Origin: Parolsenella sp958406235
GTDB lineage: Bacteria; Actinomycetota; Coriobacteriia; Coriobacteriales; Atopobiaceae
Length of the DNA: 64,000 nucleotides
Direction of reading: 5' to 3'
Assembly: GCF_039062465.1 (NCBI RefSeq)
Contig: NZ_JBCLNF010000006.1
Span: 12,214-76,213 of the forward strand
The notes under the pieces are model-generated. The model had not been told where the DNA came from, did no database searches, and saw nothing but the letters and a program-made list of their open reading frames with translations. Of the stretch, positions 1-9,342 are shown one piece after another (the stretch's first letter is position 1; the number at the start of each line of letters is the position of its first letter). A program made the position numbers and the translations under genes.

Positions 1-1415
1 GGGCCACGCTTGTCTGCGGCACGGGCGAGGAGACCCTCGTCGGCGTCGCCATCGACTCCCGACGCGTCGGCGAGCGTGGACTGTTCGTCGCGTTCCCCGG
101 CGAGAACGTTGACGGAAACGACTACGTCGCCAACGCCATCGCTGCCGGTGCCGGCGTCGTCGCCGTTACGCGCGCGGTCTCTCCCGAGGTCGAGCACGCC
201 GCGCTCGAGGCCGGCTGCGCCATCGTCCGCGTCGCCGATGACGACGGCACGGAGTTCATGCTCCGTCTTGCCGAGTGGTGGCGCGCGCGGCAGGACTGGT
301 GCGTCGTTGGCGTGACGGGCTCTGTCGGCAAGACCACCACCAAGGAGATGCTCGCGGCCGCCCTCGGCGCCAAGTACGAGGTTCACGCCACCGCCGGTAA
401 CTTCAACAACCTGATTGGCGTGCCCATCACGCTGCTCGAGGCTCCCACCTCGGCGCAGGTCCTCGTCGTCGAGATGGGCATGAACCACCCCGGCGAGATC
501 GATCGCCTCGCAAAGTGCGCGCGCCCGCGCGTCGCTGTGATCACGAACGTCGGGACCAGCCACATCGGCCTGCTTGGTTCTCGCGAGAACATCGCCCGCG
601 CCAAGGGCGAGATCGTGGCGCCCCTGGCTGTCGCCCCGGCGAGCACCGTCGCTCCCGAGCCGCGCCTGTTCATGTGCGCGGACGGCGACTACACGCCCTT
701 CATCGCGCGCGAGTTCGCCGATGCGGCAGGTATCCCCGTCACGCTCGTGGGCACGGCGGAGGGCTGCTTCGCTGGCGCCGCCAACGTCACGCTCGATGAC
801 GAGGCGCACCCGAGCTTTGACCTCTCGATCGCTGGCGAGGCTGAGACCCGCCGCGTCACGCTCTCCCTCACGGGCTCGCAGGTCGTGCCTGACTTCCTGC
901 TTGCGCTCTCCGTTGCCTGCCACATGGGCGTCGATGCGGACGCCGCCGTCTGTGCGCTCTCGTCGCTCGCGCCTGCGCACATGCGCCAGGAGGTCGTCCG
1001 TGCCGCATGTGGCTGCCGCATCATCGATGACTCCTACAACGCCGCGCCCGACTCCGTCGCCGCGGCCCTGAACGCCCTCTGCAGCATGAAGGTGGAGGAG
1101 GGCGGCCGCCGCATCGCCGTGCTCGGCGAGATCGGCGAACTCGGTGACGAGGAGGAGCGCCTCCACGAGCTCGTGGGTGCCTATGCCGCCGCGAAGCCGC
1201 TCGACATGCTCGTCATCGTCGGCACGGACCGCGCGGACCACATGGAGTCCGCCGCGAGGCTCATGGGCTTCTCCGAGGACAAGATCGTTCGCGTCGATGA
1301 CGTCCATGCGCTCACGAGCGTCATGCCGGGCGTGCTCGCGCCCGAAGACCTCGTTCTCGTCAAGGCGTCTCGCGCGGCTATGCTCGACGTATTCGTGAAG
1401 GCGGTGACGGCGTAA
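1..1415 (+). CDS. murF: UDP-N-acetylmuramoyl-tripeptide--D-alanyl-D-alanine ligase, 5' end outside window
   Basis: Cytoplasmic ATP-dependent Mur ligase that adds D-Ala-D-Ala to UDP-MurNAc-tripeptide. The reading frame is open from base 3 with no start in the window, so the N-terminus is missing. The Met at 258 is internal, because the upstream frame still reads as MurF N-domain (VAIDSRRVGERGLFVAFPG). The ATP loop GSVGKTTTKEM follows near base 320, then the EMGMNHPGEID and ITNVGTSHI blocks of the central domain. The C-terminal domain carries DDSYNAAPDS. The stop is immediately followed by the mraY GTG, so the two genes are probably translationally coupled. First gene of the division/cell-wall operon seen here. 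Confidence 0.96.
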   Translation, partial: ATLVCGTGEETLVGVAIDSRRVGERGLFVAFPGENVDGNDYVANAIAAGAGVVAVTRAVSPEVEHAALEAGCAIVRVADDDGTEFMLRLAEWWRARQDWCVVGVTGSVGKTTTKEMLAAALGAKYEVHATAGNFNNLIGVPITLLEAPTSAQVLVVEMGMNHPGEIDRLAKCARPRVAVITNVGTSHIGLLGSRENIARAKGEIVAPLAVAPASTVAPEPRLFMCADGDYTPFIAREFADAAGIPVTLVGTAEGCFAGAANVTLDDEAHPSFDLSIAGEAETRRVTLSLTGSQVVPDFLLALSVACHMGVDADAAVCALSSLAPAHMRQEVVRAACGCRIIDDSYNAAPDSVAAALNALCSMKVEEGGRRIAVLGEIGELGDEEERLHELVGAYAAAKPLDMLVIVGTDRADHMESAARLMGFSEDKIVRVDDVHALTSVMPGVLAPEDLVLVKASRAAMLDVFVKAVTA

Positions 1416-2447
1416 GTGCTGACCAATCTTCTCGTTGGGTCCCAGTACCCGACCTACCAGGTGTTTGTGTCCTTCTTCGTCTCGTGTCTCATCACGGCGC
1501 TCCTTATGCCGCCGTTCATCCGCCTTATGCGTAAGGACGGCATCGGCCAGCAAGTTCGTGCGGACGGTCCGCAGACGCACCTCGTGAAGCAGGGCACGCC
1601 CACGATGGGCGGCGTGATCATCCTCGCCGGCATGATCCTCACGACCGTGCTCTTCGCGCGCTGGACGCCCGACCTCATCCTCTGCGTCGCCGCCACGATC
1701 GCGACGGGCCTCCTCGGTCTGCTCGACGACGTCGAGTCCGTGAGTCACGGGCGCTCGCTTGGTCTCACCCCGTCGCAGAAGATGCTCGGCCTCATTGTCA
1801 TCTCTGTGTCCTTCTGCCTGCTCGCCGTCAACTGGGTGGGCGTCCCCCCGACGATTACCTTCCCGGGTGGCTTCACGCTCGACCTGGGCGTGCTTGGCTT
1901 CAGCATCGGCGGCGTCAGCGTGCCCTGGCTCTATCTGATCTTCGTGTTCCTGCTGCTTGCGGGCCTCTCCAACGCCGTTAACCTCACCGATGGCCTCGAT
2001 GGCCTTGCGGGCGGCACCGTCATGGTCGTCATGCTCGCCATGTCGATGGTCGCCTTCTCCTACGATGAGATCAACCTCTCCGTGTTCGCTGCGGCGAGCG
2101 CCGGCGCGTGCGTGGGATTCCTCTGGCACAACTGCTATCCCGCGGCCATCTTCATGGGTGACACGGGCTCGCTTGCGCTGGGCGCGGGCTTTGCGGCCCT
2201 TGCGGTCCTCACGAAGACTGAGGTGACCTCGCTTGTCATGGGCGGCCTCTTTATTTGCGAGGCTCTCTCCGTGATGCTTCAGGTAATCAGCTTCAAGACC
2301 ACCGGCAAGCGCATCTTCCTGATGGCGCCGCTGCACCACCACTTCGAGAAGAAGGGCTGGAGCGAGACAAAGGTGGTCATTCGCTTCTGGATCGTGAGCG
2401 CCATGTTCGCCGCGGTGGGCTTCGCGCTCTACTTCCAGCTTCGCTAA
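1416..2447 (+). CDS. mraY: Phospho-N-acetylmuramoyl-pentapeptide transferase
   Basis: Polytopic membrane enzyme that transfers phospho-MurNAc-pentapeptide to undecaprenyl phosphate to make lipid I. The 343-residue length is normal for the family. Signature blocks are present: PTMGGVIIL, LLDDVES with the catalytic Asp pair, NLTDGLDGLAGG, MGDTGSLALG, and the conserved APLHHHFE near the C-terminus. GTG start directly abuts the murF TAA. A GC-rich hairpin follows the stop (2453-2470), but murD probably still belongs to the same transcription unit. Confidence 0.97.
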   Translation: MLTNLLVGSQYPTYQVFVSFFVSCLITALLMPPFIRLMRKDGIGQQVRADGPQTHLVKQGTPTMGGVIILAGMILTTVLFARWTPDLILCVAATIATGLLGLLDDVESVSHGRSLGLTPSQKMLGLIVISVSFCLLAVNWVGVPPTITFPGGFTLDLGVLGFSIGGVSVPWLYLIFVFLLLAGLSNAVNLTDGLDGLAGGTVMVVMLAMSMVAFSYDEINLSVFAAASAGACVGFLWHNCYPAAIFMGDTGSLALGAGFAALAVLTKTEVTSLVMGGLFICEALSVMLQVISFKTTGKRIFLMAPLHHHFEKKGWSETKVVIRFWIVSAMFAAVGFALYFQLR

Positions 2448-2452
2448 CGACG

Positions 2453-2475
2453 GGCCGCCCTCGGGCGGCCTTCTC
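2453..2475 (+). terminator. Hairpin after mraY
   Basis: An 8-bp perfect inverted repeat (GGCCGCCC / GGGCGGCC) with a two-base spacer, followed by TTCTC instead of a real T-run. It could be an attenuator or stabilising hairpin in the 179-bp mraY-murD gap; weak as a terminator. Confidence 0.35.
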
Positions 2476-2626
2476 GCATCTGCTCGTGCCCGCGACGCAC
2501 AACAAGCCGTGCGTGCGGTGTGGTCGCACGAATGGCACGGCCCTGCGAGTTGCCGAGGCGCTGACGCCATGGCAGCGGGCAGGGACACGCCACACACTGA
2601 AATGACGAGCCAAAGGGGGCTTTCAC

Positions 2627-4033
2627 ATGACTGACGGCAAACTTGGGGACGTCTGCGTCCTTGGCCTTGGCAAGACGGGAGAGGCCGTTGCCGAGTACCT
2701 TCTCGCCCAGCGCGATGATGGCAGGGTGAGTTCCGTGACCGTGGTGGGCGGCGCCAAGAGCGCCCCGTCTGACGAGTCGCTCGCCCTCGAGCATGAGGGT
2801 GCGAAGGTCGTCTACGGCACCGAGGACGTCGAGGGCGGCTTCGACCTCGCGATCGCCTCCCCGGGCATCTCCGAGTTCAGCGACTTCTACGCGAGTGGTA
2901 AGGCCGCCTCCAAGGAGATCATCGGCGAGCCCGAGCTTGCCTGGCGCGAGAGCCCCGAGCGTTGGGTTGGCATCACCGGCACCAACGGCAAGACTACGAC
3001 GACCACCCTCGCCCGTGACCTCCTTCGCGCGGGTGGCCTTGCCGCCGAGGCGGTTGGCAACATCGGAACGATGGCCATTGGCGAGGTCGCCAGGCGCGCT
3101 CCCGGCGAGTGGCTCGTGGCCGAGCTCTCGAGCTTCCAGCTTGCGGGAACGGTCGAGCTACATCCCCACGTGGGCGTGCTGCTCAACGTCACGCCTGACC
3201 ACCTCTATTGGCATAAGACCATGGAGAACTACGCCGCCGCCAAGGAGCGCCTCTTCCGGAACATGGATGCCGGCGATCTCGCTGTCATCTCCGATGGAGA
3301 CTCCTGGTGTCGTGACATCGCCGCGCGCTGCGAGGCGCGTGGCCTGCGCGTCTGCCATCTGCTTGCCGCGGGCGAGACTCCCGAGGCCACGACTGCGAAC
3401 GCCGCGTGGGAGCGTACCGACGGCATGCTCGTCGTGCGCCTTGATGGCCGCGACGTCGAGCTCGTGAACAAGGGCGAGCTCTCGATTGCCGGTGAGCACA
3501 ACGTCGAGAACGCGCTCGCCGCCTCTGCGCTCGCGCTTGCGTGCGGCGTTGACGCCGTCGACGTCCGCGCCGGGCTTCTCGCCTTCAGTCCGCTCGAGCA
3601 TCGCATCGAGCCGTGCGGCGAGCTTGCCGGCGTGCGCTTCGTGAACGACTCAAAGGCTACGAACACCGATGCGGTCTCCAAGGCGCTCACCGCCTTCGAG
3701 CCCGGCCACGTCGTCATTCTCCTTGGTGGACACGACAAGGGCACGGACCTTTCCGAGATGGCCGCAGACGTCGCTCGCCACGCCCACGTCGCCGTGTGCT
3801 TCGGCGAGGCCGGGGAGCGCATCGCCGAGGCGGTCGAGGCCGCCGGCGGGGCTGTGGTTCGCGCCGAGCACCTCGAGCAGGCGCTCGATGCCGGCATCGA
3901 GGCCGCGCGTCCCGGCGACACCGTGCTTCTCTCGCCCGCGTGCTCGTCTTTCGATGAGTTCTCGGGCTTCGAGGAGCGTGGCCGCGCCTTCAAGTCTCTC
4001 GTCGCCGATCGCATCGCCAAGGGGAGCAACTAG
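2627..4033 (+). CDS. murD: UDP-N-acetylmuramoylalanine--D-glutamate ligase
   Basis: Mur ligase that adds D-Glu to UDP-MurNAc-L-Ala in the cytoplasm. 468 residues, normal size. N-terminal nucleotide-binding start LGLGKTGEAVAEYL, ATP loop GITGTNGKTTTT near residue 115, central VLLNVTPDHLYWH, and C-terminal HRIEP...NDSKATNTDA. ATG is preceded by AAAGGGGG. The TAG stop overlaps the following ftsW GTG by one base, which suggests coupled translation. Confidence 0.97.
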   Translation: MTDGKLGDVCVLGLGKTGEAVAEYLLAQRDDGRVSSVTVVGGAKSAPSDESLALEHEGAKVVYGTEDVEGGFDLAIASPGISEFSDFYASGKAASKEIIGEPELAWRESPERWVGITGTNGKTTTTTLARDLLRAGGLAAEAVGNIGTMAIGEVARRAPGEWLVAELSSFQLAGTVELHPHVGVLLNVTPDHLYWHKTMENYAAAKERLFRNMDAGDLAVISDGDSWCRDIAARCEARGLRVCHLLAAGETPEATTANAAWERTDGMLVVRLDGRDVELVNKGELSIAGEHNVENALAASALALACGVDAVDVRAGLLAFSPLEHRIEPCGELAGVRFVNDSKATNTDAVSKALTAFEPGHVVILLGGHDKGTDLSEMAADVARHAHVAVCFGEAGERIAEAVEAAGGAVVRAEHLEQALDAGIEAARPGDTVLLSPACSSFDEFSGFEERGRAFKSLVADRIAKGSN

Positions 4034-5604
4034 TGTCTTCACGCGCCAACGCCAGCGTGGCTTCTGCGCGCGGTTCCCGAGCGGGCCGCGAGGAGTCGTC
4101 CGCCTCAAACATAGAGCGCAAGATCATGGGCGTGCCCGCCTCGATCATGAAGCCGAGGCTCTTGTTCGTCGCGGCAGTCGTCGCGCTGACGTGCTTCGGA
4201 CTCGTCATGATCTTCTCGGCCTCCTCGATCGAGGCTCTGTCCGAGCAGGGTGACGCTGCGTATTACCTGAAGCGTCAGCTGCTCTGCATCGGCCTTGGCC
4301 TCATACTCGCGTTCTGCACGGGATTCTTCGACTATCACAGTATCTGTTCGAGGCCCGTGCTGCTGTTCCTCTGGGTCGTGACGATGGGCATGCTGGTCGT
4401 CGTCTTCGTCGCCGGATCGGGCGCCAACGGAGCGACGCGCTGGCTCAGCGTGGGACCGCTCCGCATCCAGCCCTCGGAGTTCGCCAAGGTGACGGTCTTG
4501 TACGCGGCCGCCACGCTTGCCTCGGAGTTCTTTGGCGGCCGCGCGATGTCGTATGGCTCGTTCGCGATCACTGCGGGCGTCGCCCTCGGCGGACCGCTCG
4601 GGCTCATCCTCGTCCAGCCAGACAAGGGAACCACGGGCATCATCGTCTTGATGATCGTCTCGCTCGCCTATGCCTCGGGCTTTCGGCGCGACCTGATCGT
4701 CAAGGTCCTTGGCGCCCTGTGCGTCATGGCGATGGTCATCGTCCTTTCCGACGACTACTCGCGCCAACGCGTCCTCACGATGCTCAACCCCTGGCTGGAC
4801 CAATGGGACTCCGGCTACCAGCTCACGCAGGGGTTCATGGCCTTTGGCTCCGGCGGTCTTTTCGGCCGTGGCCTCGGCATGAGCGTCGCCAAGTACTCCT
4901 ACCTCCCCGAGGCGCACAACGACTTCATCTTCGCCGTCATCGGCGAGGAGCTGGGCCTCGTGGGCACGCTCTTTGTTGTCGCGCTGTTCGTGCTCCTCGC
5001 GTATGAGGCCAAGAAGATCGCCGATTCCGCCCCTGACCTCATGGGCCGTCTCATCGTCATCGGGGCGACGACCCTGTTCCTCACGCAGTTCTTCCTGAAC
5101 GTCTTTGGCGTGCTCGGCTTCTTCCCGCTCTCCGGCAAGCCCCTGCCGTTCCTGAGCTATGGTGGATCCTCGATCATGAGCTGCCTGGCGCTGGCGGGAG
5201 CCATCGTGGGCGTCTCGAGGCATTCGAGCCTTCCCGAGACGGAGCACGACCGTCGTCGTAGGCAGATTGGCGTCGTCTCGGATGAGGAGGACACGGGCGT
5301 CGGCGAGGCGCACGTGAGGGGCGTCGGATACGCGACGTCTCCCACGAGTAGGCCTAGCTCGCGTGGTTCCGGCTACTCCGGTGCAGGTTCGCGCGCTGCC
5401 TCGACGCCGCTTCAGGGCAGGCCCTCGTCGGGCGGTGCCTTCACCGTCGTCGAGGGAGGGGCGGGCAGGGCTGCTGGCCCCCGCCAGAGGATCAACCTCC
5501 AGGGCGACGCGCGCTCGCGTCTGCGTTCGGACGATAAGGGTCCCAGGGTCCGCAACAGCCGCGGTGCCTCGGGTGGTTCAAACAGACCAAGGAGAAGGGG
5601 ATAG
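4033..5604 (+). CDS. ftsW: Peptidoglycan glycosyltransferase FtsW (SEDS family), long C-terminal tail
   Basis: SEDS-family lipid II polymerase of the divisome, acting at the membrane. The N-terminal ~45 residues are cytoplasmic, followed by about ten membrane segments. Hallmarks include GANGATRWLSVGPLRIQPSEFAK, PDKGTTGIIVL, the GLGMSVAKYSYLPEAHNDFIF loop near the active site, and LPFLSYGGSS. From about residue 400 the protein continues as ~120 residues of Ser/Gly/Arg-rich, apparently disordered tail, making it longer than typical FtsW (~400). GTG start overlaps the murD stop. Placement between murD and murG supports FtsW rather than RodA. Confidence 0.95.
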   Translation: MSSRANASVASARGSRAGREESSASNIERKIMGVPASIMKPRLLFVAAVVALTCFGLVMIFSASSIEALSEQGDAAYYLKRQLLCIGLGLILAFCTGFFDYHSICSRPVLLFLWVVTMGMLVVVFVAGSGANGATRWLSVGPLRIQPSEFAKVTVLYAAATLASEFFGGRAMSYGSFAITAGVALGGPLGLILVQPDKGTTGIIVLMIVSLAYASGFRRDLIVKVLGALCVMAMVIVLSDDYSRQRVLTMLNPWLDQWDSGYQLTQGFMAFGSGGLFGRGLGMSVAKYSYLPEAHNDFIFAVIGEELGLVGTLFVVALFVLLAYEAKKIADSAPDLMGRLIVIGATTLFLTQFFLNVFGVLGFFPLSGKPLPFLSYGGSSIMSCLALAGAIVGVSRHSSLPETEHDRRRRQIGVVSDEEDTGVGEAHVRGVGYATSPTSRPSSRGSGYSGAGSRAASTPLQGRPSSGGAFTVVEGGAGRAAGPRQRINLQGDARSRLRSDDKGPRVRNSRGASGGSNRPRRRG

Positions 5605-5606
5605 CG

Positions 5607-6728
5607 ATGGCAGACAAGCTCAGGGTCGCGATTGCGGCGGGCGGTACGGCTGGCCATATCAATCCGGCGCTTGCGCTCGCGGAGGAGCTTCGCGACCGCG
5701 GCCACGAAGTGACCTTCTATGGCCGCCCCTCCAAGCTCGAGGGCACGCTCGTGCCTGCCGCGGGCTTCGAGCTCGTGCCCGTCGAGGTCACGGGCTTCGA
5801 CCGCTCTCGCCCCTGGACCGCGCTTACGTCGCTCTATCGCGTCTGGTCCGCGAAGAGGGCCCTCGGCAAGCTCTTCCGCGCGCAGGGCGCGCCCGATGTT
5901 GCCTGCGGCTTTGGCGCCTACGTCGAGGTTCCGCTCCTGGGCTGGTGCAAGGACGCTCACGTACCCTATCTGCTCCACGAGCAGAACTCCGTTCCGGGGC
6001 TTGCCAACAAGATGATGGCGGCTCACGCGGAGCGCGTCTGCATATCCGTGCCCGCCGCGCGCGAGGTCTTCGCCCGCGCGGACAAGCCCGAGCTCGTGGT
6101 GCTCACGGGCAACCCCGTTCGCAGGAGCGTCATTGCGGGTTCGCGCGAGGCCGGCCGCGAGGCGCTTGGCATCCCCGCCGACGCCACGCTGCTACTCGTC
6201 TTTGGTGGCAGCCTTGGCGCGCGCACCCTCAACGAGGGCATGGCGGCCCTCAAGGAGCGCTTGCTTGCGGTCGACGGACTCTATGTCGTGCAGTCGACGG
6301 GTAAGGGTGGCTATGACGCCGCTGCGGAGGCCCTCGCGCTCACGGAGGATCAGGCCAGGCGCTGGCGCCTTCTTCCCTACATCGACAACATGGGAGACGT
6401 GCTCGCCTCGGCGGACCTCGTGCTCTCGCGTGCCGGCGCCTCATCCATCGCGGAGATTGCCGCCCTCGGCGTACCCTCTGTGCTCGTTCCGTATCCCTTC
6501 GCCACGGCGGACCACCAGACCACAAACGCCCGCTACCTCACCGACGCGGGCGCCGCGGTGCTCTTCACCGATGAGGAGGTCTCCGGCGAGGCGTTTGCCG
6601 AGAAGCTCCTCACGCTCGTGACGGATGCGCAGGAGCGCGGCGCCATGCGCGAGCGCGCCCGGGGCCTTGCCCAGGACCGCGCCGCCGTCAAGCTCGCCGA
6701 CGAGCTCGAGGCCGTCGCGCGCGCCTAG
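5607..6728 (+). CDS. murG: Undecaprenyldiphospho-muramoylpentapeptide beta-N-acetylglucosaminyltransferase
   Basis: GT28 transferase that converts lipid I to lipid II at the inner membrane face. 373 residues. N-terminal glycine-rich loop AAGGTAGHINPALALAEEL, conserved HEQNSVPGLANK, second glycine-rich loop GGSLGARTLNEG, and the UDP-GlcNAc pocket SRAGASSIAEI. Starts three bases after ftsW, with AAGGAGAAGGGG as ribosome site. A strong hairpin terminator follows (6821-6857), so murC starts a new transcription unit. Confidence 0.97.
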   Translation: MADKLRVAIAAGGTAGHINPALALAEELRDRGHEVTFYGRPSKLEGTLVPAAGFELVPVEVTGFDRSRPWTALTSLYRVWSAKRALGKLFRAQGAPDVACGFGAYVEVPLLGWCKDAHVPYLLHEQNSVPGLANKMMAAHAERVCISVPAAREVFARADKPELVVLTGNPVRRSVIAGSREAGREALGIPADATLLLVFGGSLGARTLNEGMAALKERLLAVDGLYVVQSTGKGGYDAAAEALALTEDQARRWRLLPYIDNMGDVLASADLVLSRAGASSIAEIAALGVPSVLVPYPFATADHQTTNARYLTDAGAAVLFTDEEVSGEAFAEKLLTLVTDAQERGAMRERARGLAQDRAAVKLADELEAVARA

Positions 6729-6820
6729 GGCCCGCGGACAGAGTTGTGCCGGCACGCACCTTGAGCTCGCTCCAGCTTACGTCGTTGCTATTCGCAAGTC
6801 CGAGGCGTCGCATGCCCAGA

Positions 6821-6857
6821 GGCCGAGGTGCCGAGGGCCTGTGGCGCCTCGGCCTTT
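6821..6857 (+). terminator. Terminator after murG
   Basis: A 12-bp stem (6821-6832 with 6843-6854, one T-G wobble) and 10-nt loop, followed by TTTGG. It sits between murG and the murC promoter and splits the cell-wall cluster into two transcription units. Confidence 0.6.
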
Positions 6858-6883
6858 GGCGTTCCTGATGAAGACGGGCATGC

Positions 6884-6930
6884 TTGTGCACGCGACCGTG
6901 GGGCTGGGCTAAACTAAAGAGCTGTATGCG
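6884..6930 (+). promoter_or_regulatory. Candidate murC promoter with GTATGCG element
   Basis: A -10-like TAAACT at 6910-6915 lies 8 nt before GTATGCG (6924-6930). A poor TTGTGC -35 candidate is at 6884-6889 with a long 20-nt spacer. The 12-mer GAGCTGTATGCG is identical to one at the alaS promoter. The leader then carries a small hairpin (CGCGTG/CACGCG, 6938-6957) before the murC ribosome site. Confidence 0.5.
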
Positions 6931-7002
6931 AATCCAACGCGTGTCTTCTGGCACGCGGACAGGTGCGGCTATCGCCGCCACAAACAAGAGGGGAGCCATC
7001 GC

Positions 7003-8412
7003 ATGGCAACCACTTCTGAGAAGCTTCCGTTCGAGCGCGTCCACATCATCGGCATTGGTGGTGCCGGCATGAGCGGCATCGCGCTCGTCCTCCACGAGCG
7101 TGGCATTCACGTCACCGGCAGCGACCTCAAGAGCTCTCGCTACGTCCGCGAGCTCGAGGCTGCCGGCATCGAGGTCCACGTTGGCCATGACGCCGCCACG
7201 ATCGACGCCGTGAATCCTGACGTCGTCGTCATCTCGACGGCCATTCCGGAGTCTAACCCCGAGGTCATCCGCGCACGCGAGCTTGGCATCGACGTCTGGC
7301 CGCGTGCCAAGATGCTCCCGGCCCTCTCTCTCGGCCACAAGACCATCGCGGTTTCCGGTACCCACGGCAAGACCACCACGTCCTCCATGGTCACCACCAT
7401 GCTTGACCGCATGGAACTCGATCCGTCGTTCCTCATCGGCGGTTTCGTCGAGGGCTACGACACGAACGCCCACAGCGGCAAGTCCGAGTTCTACGTGGCC
7501 GAGGCCGACGAGTCCGATGGCTCGTTCCTCTTCTTCGACCCGACCGTCGTCGTGGTCACCAACATCGAGGCGGACCACCTCGACCACTACGGCACGATCG
7601 AGAACCTCGAGAACACCTTCGGCCAGTTCATGGGTTCCGTGGGCGAAGACGGCTGGGTCGTCGCCTGTGGCGAGTCCGAGCGCGTGCGTAGGGTCGCCGC
7701 CTCCTGCGGCCGCAAGGTCGCCACGTATGGCTTCGAGGGCGACGGAGAGTTCGACTACGTCTGCGTCCCCGAGCCGACGCACCACTCCATCGAGAGCCAC
7801 CTCACGGTGAAGACCCCCTCTGGCGCCGAGGTCAAGGTCGTCATCAAGGCCAACCCCGGCCGTCACAACATGCTGAACGCCACCGCCGCCATCGCCGTGG
7901 CGGACGTCCTCGGCCTCGACATCGAGAAGGCCGCTGCCGCCCTCTCCACCTTCGCCGGCGTCAAGCGCCGCTTCACCCACGTCGGCGACGTGGACGGCAT
8001 CACCGTCGTCGATGACTACGGCCACCACCCCACGGAGGTCGCCGCGACCCTCTCCGCCGCCTCCGGCCTCGACTATGACCGCGTGGTCGTCGTCTTCCAG
8101 CCGCACCGCTACACGCGCACCAAGGCCCTGGCTGAGCAGTTCGGCCGCGCCTTCGACGACGCCGACGTCCTCTTCGTGATGGACGTCTTCTCCGCGGGCG
8201 AGATGCCGATCCCCGGCATCTCCGGTAAGACCGTCGCCAACTCCGTCAAGGAGAACGGCCACGTCGCCGAGGTGAACTACGTCCCCAACCGTCGTGAGCT
8301 CATGGCGCGCCTCGTCGAGGAGGTCCGTCCCGGCGACATCCTCCTGACCATGGGCGCCGGTGACGTCACCCTCGTGGGTCCGGCGTTCATCGAGGCAAAG
8401 AACGAGGCCTAG
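7003..8412 (+). CDS. murC: UDP-N-acetylmuramate--L-alanine ligase
   Basis: First amino-acid-adding Mur ligase: ATP-dependent addition of L-Ala to UDP-MurNAc in the cytoplasm. 469 residues. N-terminal GIGGAGMSGIALVLHERG nucleotide-binding loop, ATP loop SGTHGKTTTSSM, central VTNIEADHLDHYG, and C-terminal DDYGHHPTEV. The start is supported by AAGAGGGG just upstream. Opens the second transcription unit of the cluster (murC-murB-ftsQ). Confidence 0.97.
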   Translation: MATTSEKLPFERVHIIGIGGAGMSGIALVLHERGIHVTGSDLKSSRYVRELEAAGIEVHVGHDAATIDAVNPDVVVISTAIPESNPEVIRARELGIDVWPRAKMLPALSLGHKTIAVSGTHGKTTTSSMVTTMLDRMELDPSFLIGGFVEGYDTNAHSGKSEFYVAEADESDGSFLFFDPTVVVVTNIEADHLDHYGTIENLENTFGQFMGSVGEDGWVVACGESERVRRVAASCGRKVATYGFEGDGEFDYVCVPEPTHHSIESHLTVKTPSGAEVKVVIKANPGRHNMLNATAAIAVADVLGLDIEKAAAALSTFAGVKRRFTHVGDVDGITVVDDYGHHPTEVAATLSAASGLDYDRVVVVFQPHRYTRTKALAEQFGRAFDDADVLFVMDVFSAGEMPIPGISGKTVANSVKENGHVAEVNYVPNRRELMARLVEEVRPGDILLTMGAGDVTLVGPAFIEAKNEA

Positions 8413-8421
8413 GGGCTGCGC

Positions 8422-9342
8422 TTGAGTCTGGCTAACGCATATCTCACACTCTCCGGTGCCGTCGACGCGGATATCACTCGCGGCGAGCGCCTCGCGCACC
8501 GCACGACGTATCGAATCGGTGGCCCCGCGGCGATGCTCGCCGTCTGCCACACGCCCGCGGCTCTCTCTCGCGTGATCGAGGTCCTTGGCGCCCAGGGCGT
8601 CGAGTGGGTCGTCATGGGCAAGGGCTCGAACTTGCTCGTCTCGGATGCCGGCTTTGACGGCTGCGTCATCGTCCTCGGTCGCGAGTTCTCTCGCATCGAG
8701 GTCCTGGCGGAGGACAATAAGATCGTTGCGGGTGCTGCCGTCCCGCTTTCGCGCGTGGTGACCGCGGCGACGAAGGCGTCGATGTCGGGCCTGGAGTTCG
8801 CCTGCGGCATCCCGGGTACGCTTGGCGGCGCCGTCTCCATGGATGCGGGCACGCGTCGCGAGTGGATTGGCCGTCGCATCGAGAGCCTCGTGGTCTTTCG
8901 CCCCGGAAGGGGCCTCATGCGCGTCTGGGGCACTGACGTCGAGTGGGGCTATCGTTGGACGAGCCTTGGCGGCGCGGACATCGTCCTCGAGGCGACGCTC
9001 GCCCTCGACCCTGGCGACCGCACTGAGATCACCGCCCAGATGGAGCAGCTCCTCGCGCGCAGGCGTGCGACGCAGCCCATGGGCAAGCCCTGCTGCGGCT
9101 CGGTCTTCAGGAATCCTCCCGGAGACAGGGGTGCGGCCCAGCTTGTCGAGGCATGCGGCCTCAAGGGATACTCCTCCGGCGGCGCTCAGGTTTCTGACGT
9201 GCACGCCAACTTCGTCGTAAACAACGGCACCGCCACCGCGGCCGACGTCCTGGCCGTCATGAGGGCGATGCATGACAGGGTGAGGGAGGCAACGGGTGTC
9301 GACCTCCAACCGGAAGTCAAGTTCCTCGGCTTCACGTCGTAG
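8422..9342 (+). CDS. murB: UDP-N-acetylenolpyruvoylglucosamine reductase
   Basis: FAD enzyme that reduces UDP-GlcNAc-enolpyruvate to UDP-MurNAc. 306 residues, normal for the short class. FAD-binding blocks RIGGPAAML, GKGSNLLVSD and FACGIPGTLGGAVSMDAG; the catalytic serine block GSVFRNPPGD; and the C-terminal NFVVNNGTATAADV. TTG start nine bases after the murC stop. Its last 47 bases overlap the likely ftsQ start. Confidence 0.96.
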   Translation: MSLANAYLTLSGAVDADITRGERLAHRTTYRIGGPAAMLAVCHTPAALSRVIEVLGAQGVEWVVMGKGSNLLVSDAGFDGCVIVLGREFSRIEVLAEDNKIVAGAAVPLSRVVTAATKASMSGLEFACGIPGTLGGAVSMDAGTRREWIGRRIESLVVFRPGRGLMRVWGTDVEWGYRWTSLGGADIVLEATLALDPGDRTEITAQMEQLLARRRATQPMGKPCCGSVFRNPPGDRGAAQLVEACGLKGYSSGGAQVSDVHANFVVNNGTATAADVLAVMRAMHDRVREATGVDLQPEVKFLGFTS